NCBI RefSeq assembly: GCF_009371985.2
Contig: NZ_VIKU02000002.1
Span: 434,001 to 498,000, forward strand
Reading direction: 5' to 3'
Source: Pelagihabitans pacificus
Lineage (GTDB): Bacteria; Bacteroidota; Bacteroidia; Flavobacteriales; Flavobacteriaceae
Length of the DNA stretch: 64,000 bases
Below, one piece after another: positions 54,631 through 63,898 of this stretch (position 1 is the stretch's first letter; each line of letters opens with the position of its first letter). A program made the translations under genes and the position numbers. The notes under the pieces are model-generated. The model saw nothing but the letters and a program-made list of their open reading frames with translations, ran no database searches and was not told where the DNA came from.

Positions 54631-57006
54631 TTAAAATTTAAAGTTATAGGTAACCGAGGGCACAATACCGAAGATAGAGGTTCGAACGGCCTCGTTATTA
54701 CCCGTATCCACATTCTCCCTAAAATTGATAGCCGCCGCATTTCGCCGATTGTACAGATTGTAAATTCCAAAGGTCCATTCCGCTTGCCAGTTACGTCCGG
54801 TATTCTTCAGGGGTGTCAAAGTTGCCGATACATCCAATCGGTGATAAGCGGGCAGGCGCTCCTGGTTTCGGAGGCCGTAAATGGGAACTACCAAACCCCG
54901 CTGCTCATATTGCCCAATAGGATAGTTGGTCGGTTGACCGGTTTGGAACAGAAAGTTACCGTTAAAACTCCATTTCCCGTTCAGTTCGTAGGAACCATTC
55001 AGGGAAATGTCGTGGGTTTTATCAAAGGGCGTATGGTACCATTCTCCCCCATTGATACCGGGCTCTTCGGGGGTGCGCCCCGGGGTACGCTGTTCAGACC
55101 GTGATAAGGTGTAGGCCAACCAGCCCTTTAGCCTTCCATTATTCTTTCTTAGTAATAACTCCAAGCCGTAGGCTCTAGCGTCTCCGTTGAGTATCACTTG
55201 CTCTATGTCATTGTTGGCAATAAGATCGGCCCCATCGATATAGTCAATCCGGTTATCAACATCCTTATAGAAGGCTTCCGTTTCCAAGGAGTAATCCCCA
55301 TTTTTAAAGTTTTTGAAATACCCGATGGCATATTGGTCCAGCAGTTGTGGCTTTGCGTATGGTCCGCTCGGAGTCCATACATCCAAGGGGGTGGGCGAAC
55401 TGGTATTCGACAACAGATGAAGGTACTGCGCCATATGATTATAACTGGCCTTAATGGAATTGTTCTCGTTGATAAGGTAGGAAAGGCCTACCCTTGGTTC
55501 AAAATTGTTAAAAGTAGCCAAGGATTCGCTTCTACTTACATTGTCGACCCGAATGGGATTGGCCCCCTGATAGATCTGAAAATCTTGGTTGAACAACACT
55601 GGAGCATCATTTTCGTATCTATTGAATTCATCCTGACCCAATCGTGCAAAATGGCTCCAACGTACTCCATACTGGACGGTAAGCTCAGCGCTGATTTTTT
55701 GTTCCGCCTCTAAATAAGCCCCAAACTCATTGGCATACTTATCGGTAAGTTTATCGGGCACAATGCCCGAGTCTTCCCGGTTGGGTCTTATCTCCCCAGG
55801 ATTGAACTTGTAGTAAATATTGTTGATTCCATAGCTCAGTTGGAAGTTGCTTGCTAGGTAATGTTTGAAGTCATATTTGATATTGAAATTGCGGATACCG
55901 GAATCCCACTGGAAACCTAATAGGTCTAGTTCAAGCCCGTAGTAATAGTCCGAATAAATCAAGGAAAGGTTGGAGAACAATTTATCGGAGAACAAATGAT
56001 TCCATCGAAAATTGGCCACCGTGTTGCCATAGGTATTCTCAAAACTTTCCGCGATTCCAAATACATCCCTGCCAAAATAGCCGGAAAGGTATAGGTTATT
56101 CCTATCATTCAGTTGGTAGTTCAGCTTGGTATTCAGGTCGTAGAAATAGGCCAAATTGTCGTTATCGGCCAAGGCCAGGAACAGATGTGCATACGAAGCC
56201 CTTCCCCCAATTAAATAGGCGCCCCGGTCTTTTTCCAGGGGGCCTTCGGCCAAGAGACGGCTGGCGACCGCGCCGATACCACCGTTCATTTTAAATTGCT
56301 TGCTATTCCCCTCTTTCTGGTAGATATCAAGTACCGAGGAAACCCGACCCCCATATCTAGCCGGAATACCCCCCTTGTACAATTTTATATCCTTGATGGC
56401 ATCAGGATTAAATACCGAGAAAAAACCGAATAAATGGGAAGAGTTGAATACGATCGCCTCGTCCAACAATATCAGGTTTTGGTCCGCCGCGCCCCCACGT
56501 ACGTTGAAACCCGAAGCACCTTCCCCCGCACTGGTAACGCCAGGCAACAGTAAAATAGACTTGATAACATCCGCCTCCCCCAAAACAACCGGAATCTTTT
56601 TAATGCTGGCAGCGGTTAGTGCATTTACGCTCATTTGTGGTTTTCTGATGTTGGTTCTCTCCACATTCTCCACCACCACCACCTCGTCCAATTGTTCGGC
56701 TTCCTCCGCTAGTTGAAAATTGATCCTCTGATCTTGATCCAACGTAATGGTGCGCACGATATTCTGAAAACCAATAGAGCTTACCTGTACCTCATAAGTA
56801 CCCTGCGGAAGGGAAATGGAATAAAACCCATATTCGTTGGTCACCACACCAGTACCTAATTCCGGAATTGCCACGGTAATCCCGATCATGGTTTCGTTGC
56901 TTGCTGCTTCCGTAATAGTACCACTCAATGTAAACCTGCCCTGTGCATGGCCCATGGAAAAAAAGAATATAGCGATGAAAACAAGAGGATAGTGGAACAA
57001 ACGCAT
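54631..57006 (-). CDS. TonB-dependent outer-membrane receptor with carboxypeptidase-like N-domain
   Basis: 791 aa. Signal peptide ends MGHAQ. Residues about 22-105 are a CarboxypepD-type regulatory domain (GTITEAASNETMIGITVAI), followed by a plug (TSAGEGASGFNVRGGAADQN) and a beta-barrel ending YNFKF, with the final Phe typical of outer-membrane proteins. It imports a ligand with TonB energy. Paired with the DUF4249 lipoprotein; no SusD-type gene. Divergent from the TetR gene. Confidence 0.95.
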   Translation of the reverse strand: MRLFHYPLVFIAIFFFSMGHAQGRFTLSGTITEAASNETMIGITVAIPELGTGVVTNEYGFYSISLPQGTYEVQVSSIGFQNIVRTITLDQDQRINFQLAEEAEQLDEVVVVENVERTNIRKPQMSVNALTAASIKKIPVVLGEADVIKSILLLPGVTSAGEGASGFNVRGGAADQNLILLDEAIVFNSSHLFGFFSVFNPDAIKDIKLYKGGIPARYGGRVSSVLDIYQKEGNSKQFKMNGGIGAVASRLLAEGPLEKDRGAYLIGGRASYAHLFLALADNDNLAYFYDLNTKLNYQLNDRNNLYLSGYFGRDVFGIAESFENTYGNTVANFRWNHLFSDKLFSNLSLIYSDYYYGLELDLLGFQWDSGIRNFNIKYDFKHYLASNFQLSYGINNIYYKFNPGEIRPNREDSGIVPDKLTDKYANEFGAYLEAEQKISAELTVQYGVRWSHFARLGQDEFNRYENDAPVLFNQDFQIYQGANPIRVDNVSRSESLATFNNFEPRVGLSYLINENNSIKASYNHMAQYLHLLSNTSSPTPLDVWTPSGPYAKPQLLDQYAIGYFKNFKNGDYSLETEAFYKDVDNRIDYIDGADLIANNDIEQVILNGDARAYGLELLLRKNNGRLKGWLAYTLSRSEQRTPGRTPEEPGINGGEWYHTPFDKTHDISLNGSYELNGKWSFNGNFLFQTGQPTNYPIGQYEQRGLVVPIYGLRNQERLPAYHRLDVSATLTPLKNTGRNWQAEWTFGIYNLYNRRNAAAINFRENVDTGNNEAVRTSIFGIVPSVTYNFKF

Positions 57007-57323
57007 AGTATCAATTTAACCTATGAAACGGGTTAGCCGATGCAAAATAAGGGCAGGGAGGTTCGATTCCCCACTATGTTATACCAGCGCGTTCTTTTTC
57101 TCTACGAACTGGACTTTTTAATATATAAAGGCTAAATCAGCTCTAATTTTTTGGTTAAACCGTTTGGTTGATTTAATTTTAAATCCACTATGTTCTGTAT
57201 CTCTTAAAAAAGAGACCTTATATTATTTACTATCAACACTTTACATAAATAGTAATCAAAAGTTTTATCACATAAAGAAGTTATACATCCGTGAATGCTT
57301 TTAATTATCTTTGTTAACACCCT
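57007..57323. other. Divergent intergenic between TonB receptor and TetR genes
   Basis: 317 bp, AT-rich. It holds the dyad at 57157-57169, a small hairpin CTCTT-AAAA-AAGAG at 57201-57214, and TATCTTTG at 57305-57312 just before the tetR start, a possible -7 box giving a very short leader. Confidence 0.4.
57157..57169. promoter_or_regulatory. Putative TetR operator (AACC-GTTT-GGTT)
   Basis: AACCGTTTGGTT at 57158-57169, with a second overlapping GGTT-A-AACC at 57153-57161. Nearly the same dyad lies at 57958-57973 behind tetR, which supports a shared regulator site. Confidence 0.55.
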
Positions 57324-57941
57324 ATGAAACAAGAAGAAAAAACAGAAACCGAACAACTCATTCTCGAGGCGGCCAAAAAGGTCTTTATCGAAAAGGGGTA
57401 TGCCGGAGCACGAATGCAGGCAATTGCCGACGAAGCACAAATCAACAAGGCCATGCTGCACTACTACTATCGCAGCAAGGAGGCGCTCTTTAGCCGTATC
57501 CTGGAATCGGCCGTGGCAACGATGTCGGGTCAGATTATCCCGGCTTTACAAGGGAAAGGTACGGTCATGGAAAAGATAGAGAGTCTCGTGAACAATTATA
57601 TAGATACCATCATCCAAAACCCCTATATACCGATGTTCGTCCTCAATGAATTGGCCCAGAACCGCTTGAACTTCCAAGAAAGTCTCATGGCGAAAATGGC
57701 AACCAACGATACCGTGGAACAGTTTATGAAACAGATCATGAAGGAACAGAAGGCAGGGATTCTACAACCCGTGGGCCCACACCATATCATGCTTACCGTA
57801 ATGTCGTTGATAGCCTTTCCCTTTATAGCCAAACCCGTCTTTACGGGAGTGATGAAGATTCCTGAATTTATGTATTTGCAAATGATGGAGGAGCGGAAAC
57901 AGCTAGTTATGGAAATCATAAAAAAGTCATTTTTAAAATAA
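57324..57941 (+). CDS. TetR/AcrR-family transcriptional repressor
   Basis: 205 aa. N-terminal HTH (ILEAAKKVFIEKGYAGARMQAIADEAQINKAMLHYYYRSKEALF, read in pieces) and an all-helical ligand domain. Such repressors control the efflux genes next to them. Here a TolC gene follows by 83 nt and both borders of tetR carry the same AACC..GGTT dyad, so repression of itself and of the exporter is likely, lifted by an exported compound. Confidence 0.94.
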   Translation: MKQEEKTETEQLILEAAKKVFIEKGYAGARMQAIADEAQINKAMLHYYYRSKEALFSRILESAVATMSGQIIPALQGKGTVMEKIESLVNNYIDTIIQNPYIPMFVLNELAQNRLNFQESLMAKMATNDTVEQFMKQIMKEQKAGILQPVGPHHIMLTVMSLIAFPFIAKPVFTGVMKIPEFMYLQMMEERKQLVMEIIKKSFLK

Positions 57942-57947
57942 ATTTTT

Positions 57948-57955
57948 TACATTTG
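57948..57955 (+). promoter_or_regulatory. Possible -7 box (TACATTTG) of the exporter operon
   Basis: An exact TAnnTTTG match 70 bp before the TolC-like start. The expected start of transcription falls in the dyad at 57958-57973, a good place for repression. No clear -33 TTG is seen. Confidence 0.45.
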
Positions 57956-57957
57956 CG

Positions 57958-57973
57958 TTAACCGTATGGTTAA
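57958..57973 (+). promoter_or_regulatory. Putative TetR operator (TTAACC-GTAT-GGTTAA)
   Basis: Perfect 6-bp arms around a 4-base spacer, directly after the TACATTTG box. The core AACCGTwTGGTT is shared with the site upstream of tetR. Confidence 0.62.
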
Positions 57974-58024
57974 ATCAATTAGTCAACTTTAATTTTCGGC
58001 TCAGAACCACAGTATTTTAAGAAT

Positions 58025-59341
58025 ATGGAATCAAATCGAATTGCGAATACCAACCCTTGTATTTCCTTTTACCTACTGCTGTTGCTTGCCCTTTTTGGTC
58101 ACATAGGCAACATGCGTGCACAATATGCATCCCTCGGACTGGAAGAGGCCTACGGTTTGGCCAGGACCAACTACCCCTTGATAAAAGATGGGCCCTTGCT
58201 CGAAAACATTGCTGAAATCAACCTACAGGTACTCAATCGTAAACGTTTGCCCACCGTAGATTTGGTCGGTCTTGGACAGGTGCAAAGTGAAAACGTACAA
58301 ATCGGAACGGAAGACCCCAATAGTCCGATAAGCGTAAGTGTACCGCTGGAAAGCTACCGAAGTTATCTCGACATTAACTACAATCTTTTCGATGGAGGAC
58401 TGACCCGTGCTAGTAAAAAAGCCGAGACCACCCAGTTAAAAGTGAACCAACAGGCCCTTCAGGTAAATCTTCGCAATCTCAAAGATCAAGTAAATACACT
58501 CTTTCTGAATATCCTGTTGTTGCAACAGCAAAAAGACCTCTTGGCCATTTCAAAAGAAGATATCGTGACGAACATCTCGCTGCTACAGGCCGGATATGAT
58601 AACGGGACCGTCTTGGAAAGCGAACTGGCCAAACTTCAGGTGCGCAAGATAGAACTGGAATCGGAAGAAATCAGCCTGCAAGGCGATATCGATGCTTTTC
58701 TAGAGGTACTCTCCAAACTCCTAGGAGCAGTGGTTACCAACAACACCTTATTGACCCTGCCTGAACCCATATTCCAAGAACAAGCAGCTTTGGCCATTAC
58801 CCGGCCCGAACAAAAACTTTTTGAGTATCAGCGCGAATTGTTGGAAATCCAAAAGAGAAAATTCGATGCGGATCGCCTGCCCAAACTATCGCTTTTTGCC
58901 CAAGGGGGTGTGGGCTATCCCAACCCCTTGAACTTTGCCGATATTTCAACTTCCACCTATGGCCTAGGAGGAGTTAGGCTGAACTGGAACATCGTGGATT
59001 GGGGCGTTTCCAAGAAGGAGAAAAAGAAAATCGACCTTCAAAAACAACAGATTGCGGTCGATAAGGAGGTATTTGAATTCGATATTCAAAAAAGTGAACG
59101 GGAATCGCTTCAAAAACTCAACGCCCTCAATGCCCAAATCGAAAAAGACCGGCAAATCGTTGCCCTGCAATCAGAGATCTTAAAGCAAACTGCCGTACAG
59201 TTACAGGAAGGCGTTATCAATTCAAATGACTATGTAATGCAGGTGAATGCCGAACTGTCGGCCCGACAACAGTTGGAACTGCATCTGGTTCAAAAACAAA
59301 AATTACAAATCGAATATCTAACCCTTTTTGGAAAACTATAG
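58025..59341 (+). CDS. TolC-family outer-membrane efflux protein
   Basis: 438 aa. Signal peptide ends near GNMRAQ. Two OEP repeats of long amphipathic helices (for example LRNLKDQVNTLFLNILLLQQ) separated by barrel strands (YRSYLDINYNLFDGGLT and STYGLGGVRLNWNIVDWG). Forms the outer-membrane duct of the tripartite exporter coded by the next genes; the HlyD gene starts 3 nt later. Confidence 0.94.
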   Translation: MESNRIANTNPCISFYLLLLLALFGHIGNMRAQYASLGLEEAYGLARTNYPLIKDGPLLENIAEINLQVLNRKRLPTVDLVGLGQVQSENVQIGTEDPNSPISVSVPLESYRSYLDINYNLFDGGLTRASKKAETTQLKVNQQALQVNLRNLKDQVNTLFLNILLLQQQKDLLAISKEDIVTNISLLQAGYDNGTVLESELAKLQVRKIELESEEISLQGDIDAFLEVLSKLLGAVVTNNTLLTLPEPIFQEQAALAITRPEQKLFEYQRELLEIQKRKFDADRLPKLSLFAQGGVGYPNPLNFADISTSTYGLGGVRLNWNIVDWGVSKKEKKKIDLQKQQIAVDKEVFEFDIQKSERESLQKLNALNAQIEKDRQIVALQSEILKQTAVQLQEGVINSNDYVMQVNAELSARQQLELHLVQKQKLQIEYLTLFGKL

Positions 59342-59344
59342 ATC

Positions 59345-60259
59345 ATGAAAAAAAACGGCTATAAAACACTATTTTGGAGTCTCTCCATTGTATTGACAAC
59401 CTCTTGTTCGAATAATGAAAAATCGGATGCGTATGGAAATTTCGAGGCGGTTTCCGTAACCATCGGTGCCGAAGGAATCGGAAGGCTGGTCTCCTTTGGG
59501 ATAGAAGAGGGAGAACAACTTAAGGCAGGGGCGCAGGTGGGGCTCATAGATACCACCCAGTTGCACCTGGAAAAATTGCAGCTACAGGCTAAGCTGGAAG
59601 CCATGGACCTAAAACTGCAGGAAGCGGCGCCCGATATCGCCATTTTATTGGAGCAAAAACAGAATGCGGTGCGCGAACGGGACCGTACAAAAGTACTTTA
59701 CGAACAAAAGGCGGCCACCAAAAAACAATTGGACGATTTCAATGGGGAAATCGACGTGATCGATCAACAGATCAATTCCACCAAGCGCCGAATTGGAGTC
59801 GCCAATAGGGGAATTCTTTCCGAGCGGAAACCGATTCAAGCGCAAATCGATATCATCGAAAAACGGATTCAGGACCATCGGATTACCAATCCCATCGACG
59901 GAACGGTGCTGACCAAGATTGTAGAGGAATCCGAGTTTGTCAACACAGGGGCCCCATTATATAAAATAGCCAATCTAAGCACTTTAAAATTAAGGGCTTA
60001 TACCAGTGCTTCCCTATTGCAAAATGTGAAACTCGGTGATACGGTCACCGTATTGGTCGACGATGCTGCCAACGGATATAGAACATTGGAAGGAAGGGTC
60101 ATGTACATCGCCAGCGAAGCCGAATTTACCCCGAAAACGATCGAGACCAAGGAAGAAAGGGTAAATCTGGTATACGCCATCAACGTGGAAGTCCAAAATG
60201 ACGGTAGCCTCAAAATTGGGATGCCCGGTGAAGTCCAGTTCAAACATACCTCTAAATAA
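59345..60259 (+). CDS. HlyD/MFP-family periplasmic adaptor
   Basis: 304 aa. Hydrophobic start ending VLTTSCSN, possibly a lipoprotein (Cys21; lipobox is weak). Split lipoyl domain (SFGIEEGEQLKAGAQVGLID and HRITNPIDGTVLTKIVEES) around a coiled-coil hairpin (about 75-180), then a beta-barrel domain. Links the ABC transporter to TolC, as in YbhG/YhiI-type exporters. Confidence 0.93.
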   Translation: MKKNGYKTLFWSLSIVLTTSCSNNEKSDAYGNFEAVSVTIGAEGIGRLVSFGIEEGEQLKAGAQVGLIDTTQLHLEKLQLQAKLEAMDLKLQEAAPDIAILLEQKQNAVRERDRTKVLYEQKAATKKQLDDFNGEIDVIDQQINSTKRRIGVANRGILSERKPIQAQIDIIEKRIQDHRITNPIDGTVLTKIVEESEFVNTGAPLYKIANLSTLKLRAYTSASLLQNVKLGDTVTVLVDDAANGYRTLEGRVMYIASEAEFTPKTIETKEERVNLVYAINVEVQNDGSLKIGMPGEVQFKHTSK

Positions 60260-60265
60260 CTCACG

Positions 60266-61195
60266 ATGTCAGCAATCACCGCCGCACATATCAGCAAAAG
60301 TTTCGGGGAAGTACGAGCCCTTCAGGATGTATCCTTATCGGTGGAACATGGGGAGTTGTTCGGACTCATCGGTCCCGATGGGGCAGGTAAATCCACCTTG
60401 TTTCGAATTTTGACCACTTTATTACTGGCCGATGAAGGGGAGGCTTCCGTTGCGGGCCACCCAGTAGTTAAGGAGTATAAGAAAATCCGTAGAAAAGTGG
60501 GTTATATGCCTGGGAAATTTTCCCTCTACCAAGACCTTTCGGTACAGGAAAACCTCACCTTCTTCGCAACGATTTTTGGGACTACCATTGAGGCGAATTA
60601 CGAATTGATCCAAGACATCTACGTACAGATCGAACCATTTAAGACTCGTTTGGCCGGGAAGCTGTCGGGTGGAATGAAACAGAAACTAGCCCTTTGTTGC
60701 GCCCTGATACACAAACCGGAAGTACTTTTTTTGGACGAACCCACCACCGGAGTGGACGCCGTAAGCAGAAAGGAATTCTGGGAAATGCTGCAACGATTAA
60801 AAGAAAAGGGCATCGCTATTTTAGTGAGCACCCCTTACATGGACGAAGCGGAACTTTGCGACCGCATTGCCTTGATACAACATGGCAAAATACTGCAGAC
60901 CGATTCCCCGGCACGGTTGCGAACGTCCTATACGCATCCGTTGTATGCCGTAAAAGCAGCGGATACCTATCGCTTGTTAAAAGGGCTTCGAGAAGCTATT
61001 TATACACGCAGTGTGCTTCCCTTTGGAGGTTTCCTCCACTTGAGCACCAGGGATATCATGGATCCCGAGCAAATCAAAAACGACCTCGACCGAAAGGGCT
61101 TTTCCAATATAGAGATAAAGAAAATCGAAGCCACGGTAGAGGATGTTTTCCTGGAACTGAGTGAAACGGACGAACTCAAAACAGCTACCCGATGA
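60266..61195 (+). CDS. ABC transporter ATPase, first subunit (YbhF N-half-like)
   Basis: 309 aa. Walker A GPDGAGKSTL, signature LSGGMKQKL, Walker B VLFLDEPTTGVD and the H-loop region replaced by STPYMDEAE (Pro-Tyr in place of the histidine context). A C-terminal extension follows. The stop overlaps the next start (ATGA). Together with the gene at 61562 it corresponds to the two halves of the fused E. coli YbhF. Confidence 0.94.
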   Translation: MSAITAAHISKSFGEVRALQDVSLSVEHGELFGLIGPDGAGKSTLFRILTTLLLADEGEASVAGHPVVKEYKKIRRKVGYMPGKFSLYQDLSVQENLTFFATIFGTTIEANYELIQDIYVQIEPFKTRLAGKLSGGMKQKLALCCALIHKPEVLFLDEPTTGVDAVSRKEFWEMLQRLKEKGIAILVSTPYMDEAELCDRIALIQHGKILQTDSPARLRTSYTHPLYAVKAADTYRLLKGLREAIYTRSVLPFGGFLHLSTRDIMDPEQIKNDLDRKGFSNIEIKKIEATVEDVFLELSETDELKTATR

Positions 61196-61569
61196 GAGGC
61201 CTCAAGAAGAGTAAGTGGCGTTTTATCTGGATTCTTCCGATAGCACTTCTCGGTATGACCGCGATGGCCGAACTACTCTATCTCGACCTTATCGATAAAG
61301 AGATGGAAACACAGGGCAAGAAACATTTAATCGTTCCTTTGGGAAAGGTTAAACTCCTCTGTGTGACCGCTTTCCTAATTCCCAAAACACGGCGAATCGG
61401 TTTTTTACGCTGTGCTGCCTACATCGGGGGTATCATCGCTGTAGATTGGATCATGAAAGAACCACCCCTTCCAGGGATACTGCTACAAACATTCCTTTGG
61501 GTCGGCATGTATTTCGAAGTGCCACAATTTTTTTATTTGGAACGGACAAAATCACGAAAACATGAATGA
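61192..61569 (+). CDS. Small DoxX-like membrane protein between two ATPase genes
   Basis: 125 aa with about four hydrophobic segments (about 10-30, 48-62, 74-86, 95-112). KVKLLCVTAFLIPKTRRIGF is like the second half of DoxX-like proteins (IPKTRKIG). Overlaps the upstream ATPase gene by 4 nt and the downstream one by 8 nt, so it is made in step with both. Role in export unknown; it could be an accessory membrane subunit or a passenger. Confidence 0.72.
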   Translation: MRGLKKSKWRFIWILPIALLGMTAMAELLYLDLIDKEMETQGKKHLIVPLGKVKLLCVTAFLIPKTRRIGFLRCAAYIGGIIAVDWIMKEPPLPGILLQTFLWVGMYFEVPQFFYLERTKSRKHE

Positions 61570-62284
61570 ATACGCCATCAAAGTGGAGGGGCTCACTAAG
61601 CGCTTTGGTGATTTTACGGCCGTAGACGCGATTACATTTAACGTCTCCAAAGGGGAAATATTTGGTTTTTTGGGTGCTAACGGGGCAGGAAAGACGACGG
61701 CCATGCGCATGCTGATAGGCTTAAGCAAGCCTACCGAAGGAACCGGTTACGTAGCAGGGTTCGACATTCGTACCGAAGCCGAAAAGATAAAAAAAGGGAT
61801 TGGTTATATGTCGCAAAAATTCAGTCTCTACAATGATCTTACCGTCAAGGAAAATATTCGTTTCTATGGTGGCATCTACGGTCTATCCAAAAAGCAGATA
61901 ACCAAAAAGACAACCGAGATCATGGAGGAATTGGGATTGTTCGAAGTAGCCAAAAAGCCTGTAGCCGCACTTCCATTAGGTTGGAAACAGCGTCTGGCGT
62001 TCGCAGTTTCCATGGTTCATGATCCCGAAATCGTATTCCTGGACGAACCGACCGGCGGGGTAGACCCCCATGTTCGACGGCAATTTTGGGAAACCATTTA
62101 CCAACAGGCCGATGCGGGACGTACCATTTTTGTGACCACGCACTATATGGACGAGGCCGAATACTGCGATAGGGTTTCGATTATGGTAGCGGGAAAAGTG
62201 GAAGCGCTGGATAGCCCTGACAATCTGAAAAATCAATATGATTCGGAGACGATGGACGAGGTCTTTTTAAAACTCGCTAGATGA
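61562..62284 (+). CDS. ABC transporter ATPase, second subunit
   Basis: 240 aa. Walker A GANGAGKTTA, Walker B IVFLDEPTGGVD and an H-loop FVTTHYMDEAE with intact histidine. The signature is LPLGWKQRL in place of LSGGQ, as in the second half of YbhF-type proteins. Thus each of the two ATPases has one altered site, suggesting an asymmetric heterodimer. Confidence 0.94.
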   Translation: MNEYAIKVEGLTKRFGDFTAVDAITFNVSKGEIFGFLGANGAGKTTAMRMLIGLSKPTEGTGYVAGFDIRTEAEKIKKGIGYMSQKFSLYNDLTVKENIRFYGGIYGLSKKQITKKTTEIMEELGLFEVAKKPVAALPLGWKQRLAFAVSMVHDPEIVFLDEPTGGVDPHVRRQFWETIYQQADAGRTIFVTTHYMDEAEYCDRVSIMVAGKVEALDSPDNLKNQYDSETMDEVFLKLAR

Positions 62285-62352
62285 CCCATAGCGATCAAAG
62301 CAGGGGAATAAAAGAATAGTAAACCTTAAAAACACTCTAAAAAACAATTACC

Positions 62353-62784
62353 ATGAAAAGATACTTTTTTGTAGTACTAGCACTTCTGTTTGGTGGCATA
62401 GGTCTCGCCCAGGAAACAGGGGATTTGACAATCAGGATCGATGTCGTCAAAAACAAGGGAAAAGGTCAGCTGGTTTTTTTGCTTTTTGATCAAGAAGAAG
62501 GCTTTCCCAGGGAGGCCGATAAGGCCAAATACAGGGCCAAAATAAAAAAAGTCGTATCCAAAATGAGCCATACCTTCACGAACATCCCGTACGGGGAGTA
62601 TGCCGTCTGTGTATTTCACGACGAGAACGAGAATGGTGCCATCGACACCAATTTTATGGGAATGCCGAAGGAACATGTGGCGGCTTCCAATATGACCGGG
62701 ATGGGGCGACCCTCGTTCAAAAAGTGTGAGATCAATCTTGGCGAATCCAAAATGTCCGTCGAACTCGACTTTATAAACGATTAA
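62353..62784 (+). CDS. DUF2141 domain-containing exported protein
   Basis: 143 aa. Signal peptide ends IGLAQ. The rest has the DUF2141 pattern: FTNIPYGEYAVCVFHDENENGAIDTNFMG with a calcium-like DENENG loop, then GMPKEHVAASN. Function of the family is unknown. It lies inside the exporter operon, 3 nt before the permease gene. Confidence 0.92.
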   Translation: MKRYFFVVLALLFGGIGLAQETGDLTIRIDVVKNKGKGQLVFLLFDQEEGFPREADKAKYRAKIKKVVSKMSHTFTNIPYGEYAVCVFHDENENGAIDTNFMGMPKEHVAASNMTGMGRPSFKKCEINLGESKMSVELDFIND

Positions 62785-62787
62785 GCG

Positions 62788-63897
62788 ATGTTCAAGGTCT
62801 TCAAGGCATTCGTTCAAAAAGAACTCTACCACATCCTCAGGGATAAACGTACCCTACTTATCCTGTTCGGCATGCCGGTCGCACAGGTATTGATTTTTGG
62901 CTACGCGGTCACCAATGAATTTCGGGATGCCTACCTCGACATTTACGATCAGGCTGGGGATCACATGAGTCAAGAATTGGTTCAACATCTGCAAAGCTCG
63001 GGGCATTTTCAAGTAAATAACATGATTCGCTCCGACAAGCAATTGGAAGATGGTTTCAAGGCAGGAACCACCAAATTGGCCGTGGTGATTCCCGTAGATT
63101 TCGCCTCGGACCTGTCCAACGGAAAATCGGTAAGCGTACAACTACTGGCAGATGGATCAGATCCCAATAATGCGAATACTTTGGTGCAGTATGCGAGTAC
63201 CATGATCACCAGTTTTCAAAAAGAACGGTTAGACCAATCGGAAAATCCCTATCAGATTGGTGTGCAGACCCGCATGCTTTATAACCCGCAACTGGCAAGT
63301 GCCCACAATTTTGTGCCTGGTACCATCGCATTGATCCTGTTGATTATTTCGGCTATGATGACCTCTCTGACGATTGCCCGGGAAAAAGAATTGGGAACCA
63401 TGGAAATTCTATTGGTATCTCCCCTACCCCCATTGCTTATTATTTTGGGGAAAGTGGCCCCATACGCGGCTCTCTCGTTCATCGATGCATTGTTGGTACT
63501 TATTTTAGGGTATTTCGTTTTCGATGTTCCAATTGTAGGTAATCTGCTACTCTTATTGGCGGTATGTTTTCTTTACGTGGTGGCCGCCCTCGCCTTGGGG
63601 ACCTTGATATCGACAGTTTCCAAGACACAACAAGATGCCATGTTACGGTCGCTTATGGGTTTGATGATGCCGTCGATGCTGTTATCGGGGTTTATTTTTC
63701 CCTTAGCGAGTATGCCCAAAGTGTTGCAGGTCTTAGGGTCCATTATCCCGGCTACCTACTTCATCGAAATCTTAAAAGGTGTTATGTTAAGAGGCGTAGG
63801 TTTCGACCTAGTGGTCTGGGAGGTTATGATACTGGTGGGCATGACCGTTTTTCTGCTGTTCATGTCTTACCGAAACTTTAAAATACGATTGGAATAA
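62788..63897 (+). CDS. ABC-2 type permease (YbhS-like)
   Basis: 369 aa. One N-terminal span (about 20-40), a large periplasmic loop (about 45-170) and five spans in the second half; QKELYHILRDKRTLLILFGMP and REKELGTMEILLVSPL are typical. Works with the two ATPases, HlyD and TolC proteins to export a drug-like or lipid-like compound. Confidence 0.94.
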   Translation: MFKVFKAFVQKELYHILRDKRTLLILFGMPVAQVLIFGYAVTNEFRDAYLDIYDQAGDHMSQELVQHLQSSGHFQVNNMIRSDKQLEDGFKAGTTKLAVVIPVDFASDLSNGKSVSVQLLADGSDPNNANTLVQYASTMITSFQKERLDQSENPYQIGVQTRMLYNPQLASAHNFVPGTIALILLIISAMMTSLTIAREKELGTMEILLVSPLPPLLIILGKVAPYAALSFIDALLVLILGYFVFDVPIVGNLLLLLAVCFLYVVAALALGTLISTVSKTQQDAMLRSLMGLMMPSMLLSGFIFPLASMPKVLQVLGSIIPATYFIEILKGVMLRGVGFDLVVWEVMILVGMTVFLLFMSYRNFKIRLE

Positions 63898-63898
63898 G

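Noticed and set aside
54631-57006. SusC-type assignment for the TonB receptor
   Set aside because: No SusD neighbour; the DUF4249 partner and length (791 aa) fit another receptor group.
57043-57085. GGAGGTTCGATTCC resembling a tRNA T-arm
   Set aside because: No acceptor, D or anticodon arm can be built around it.
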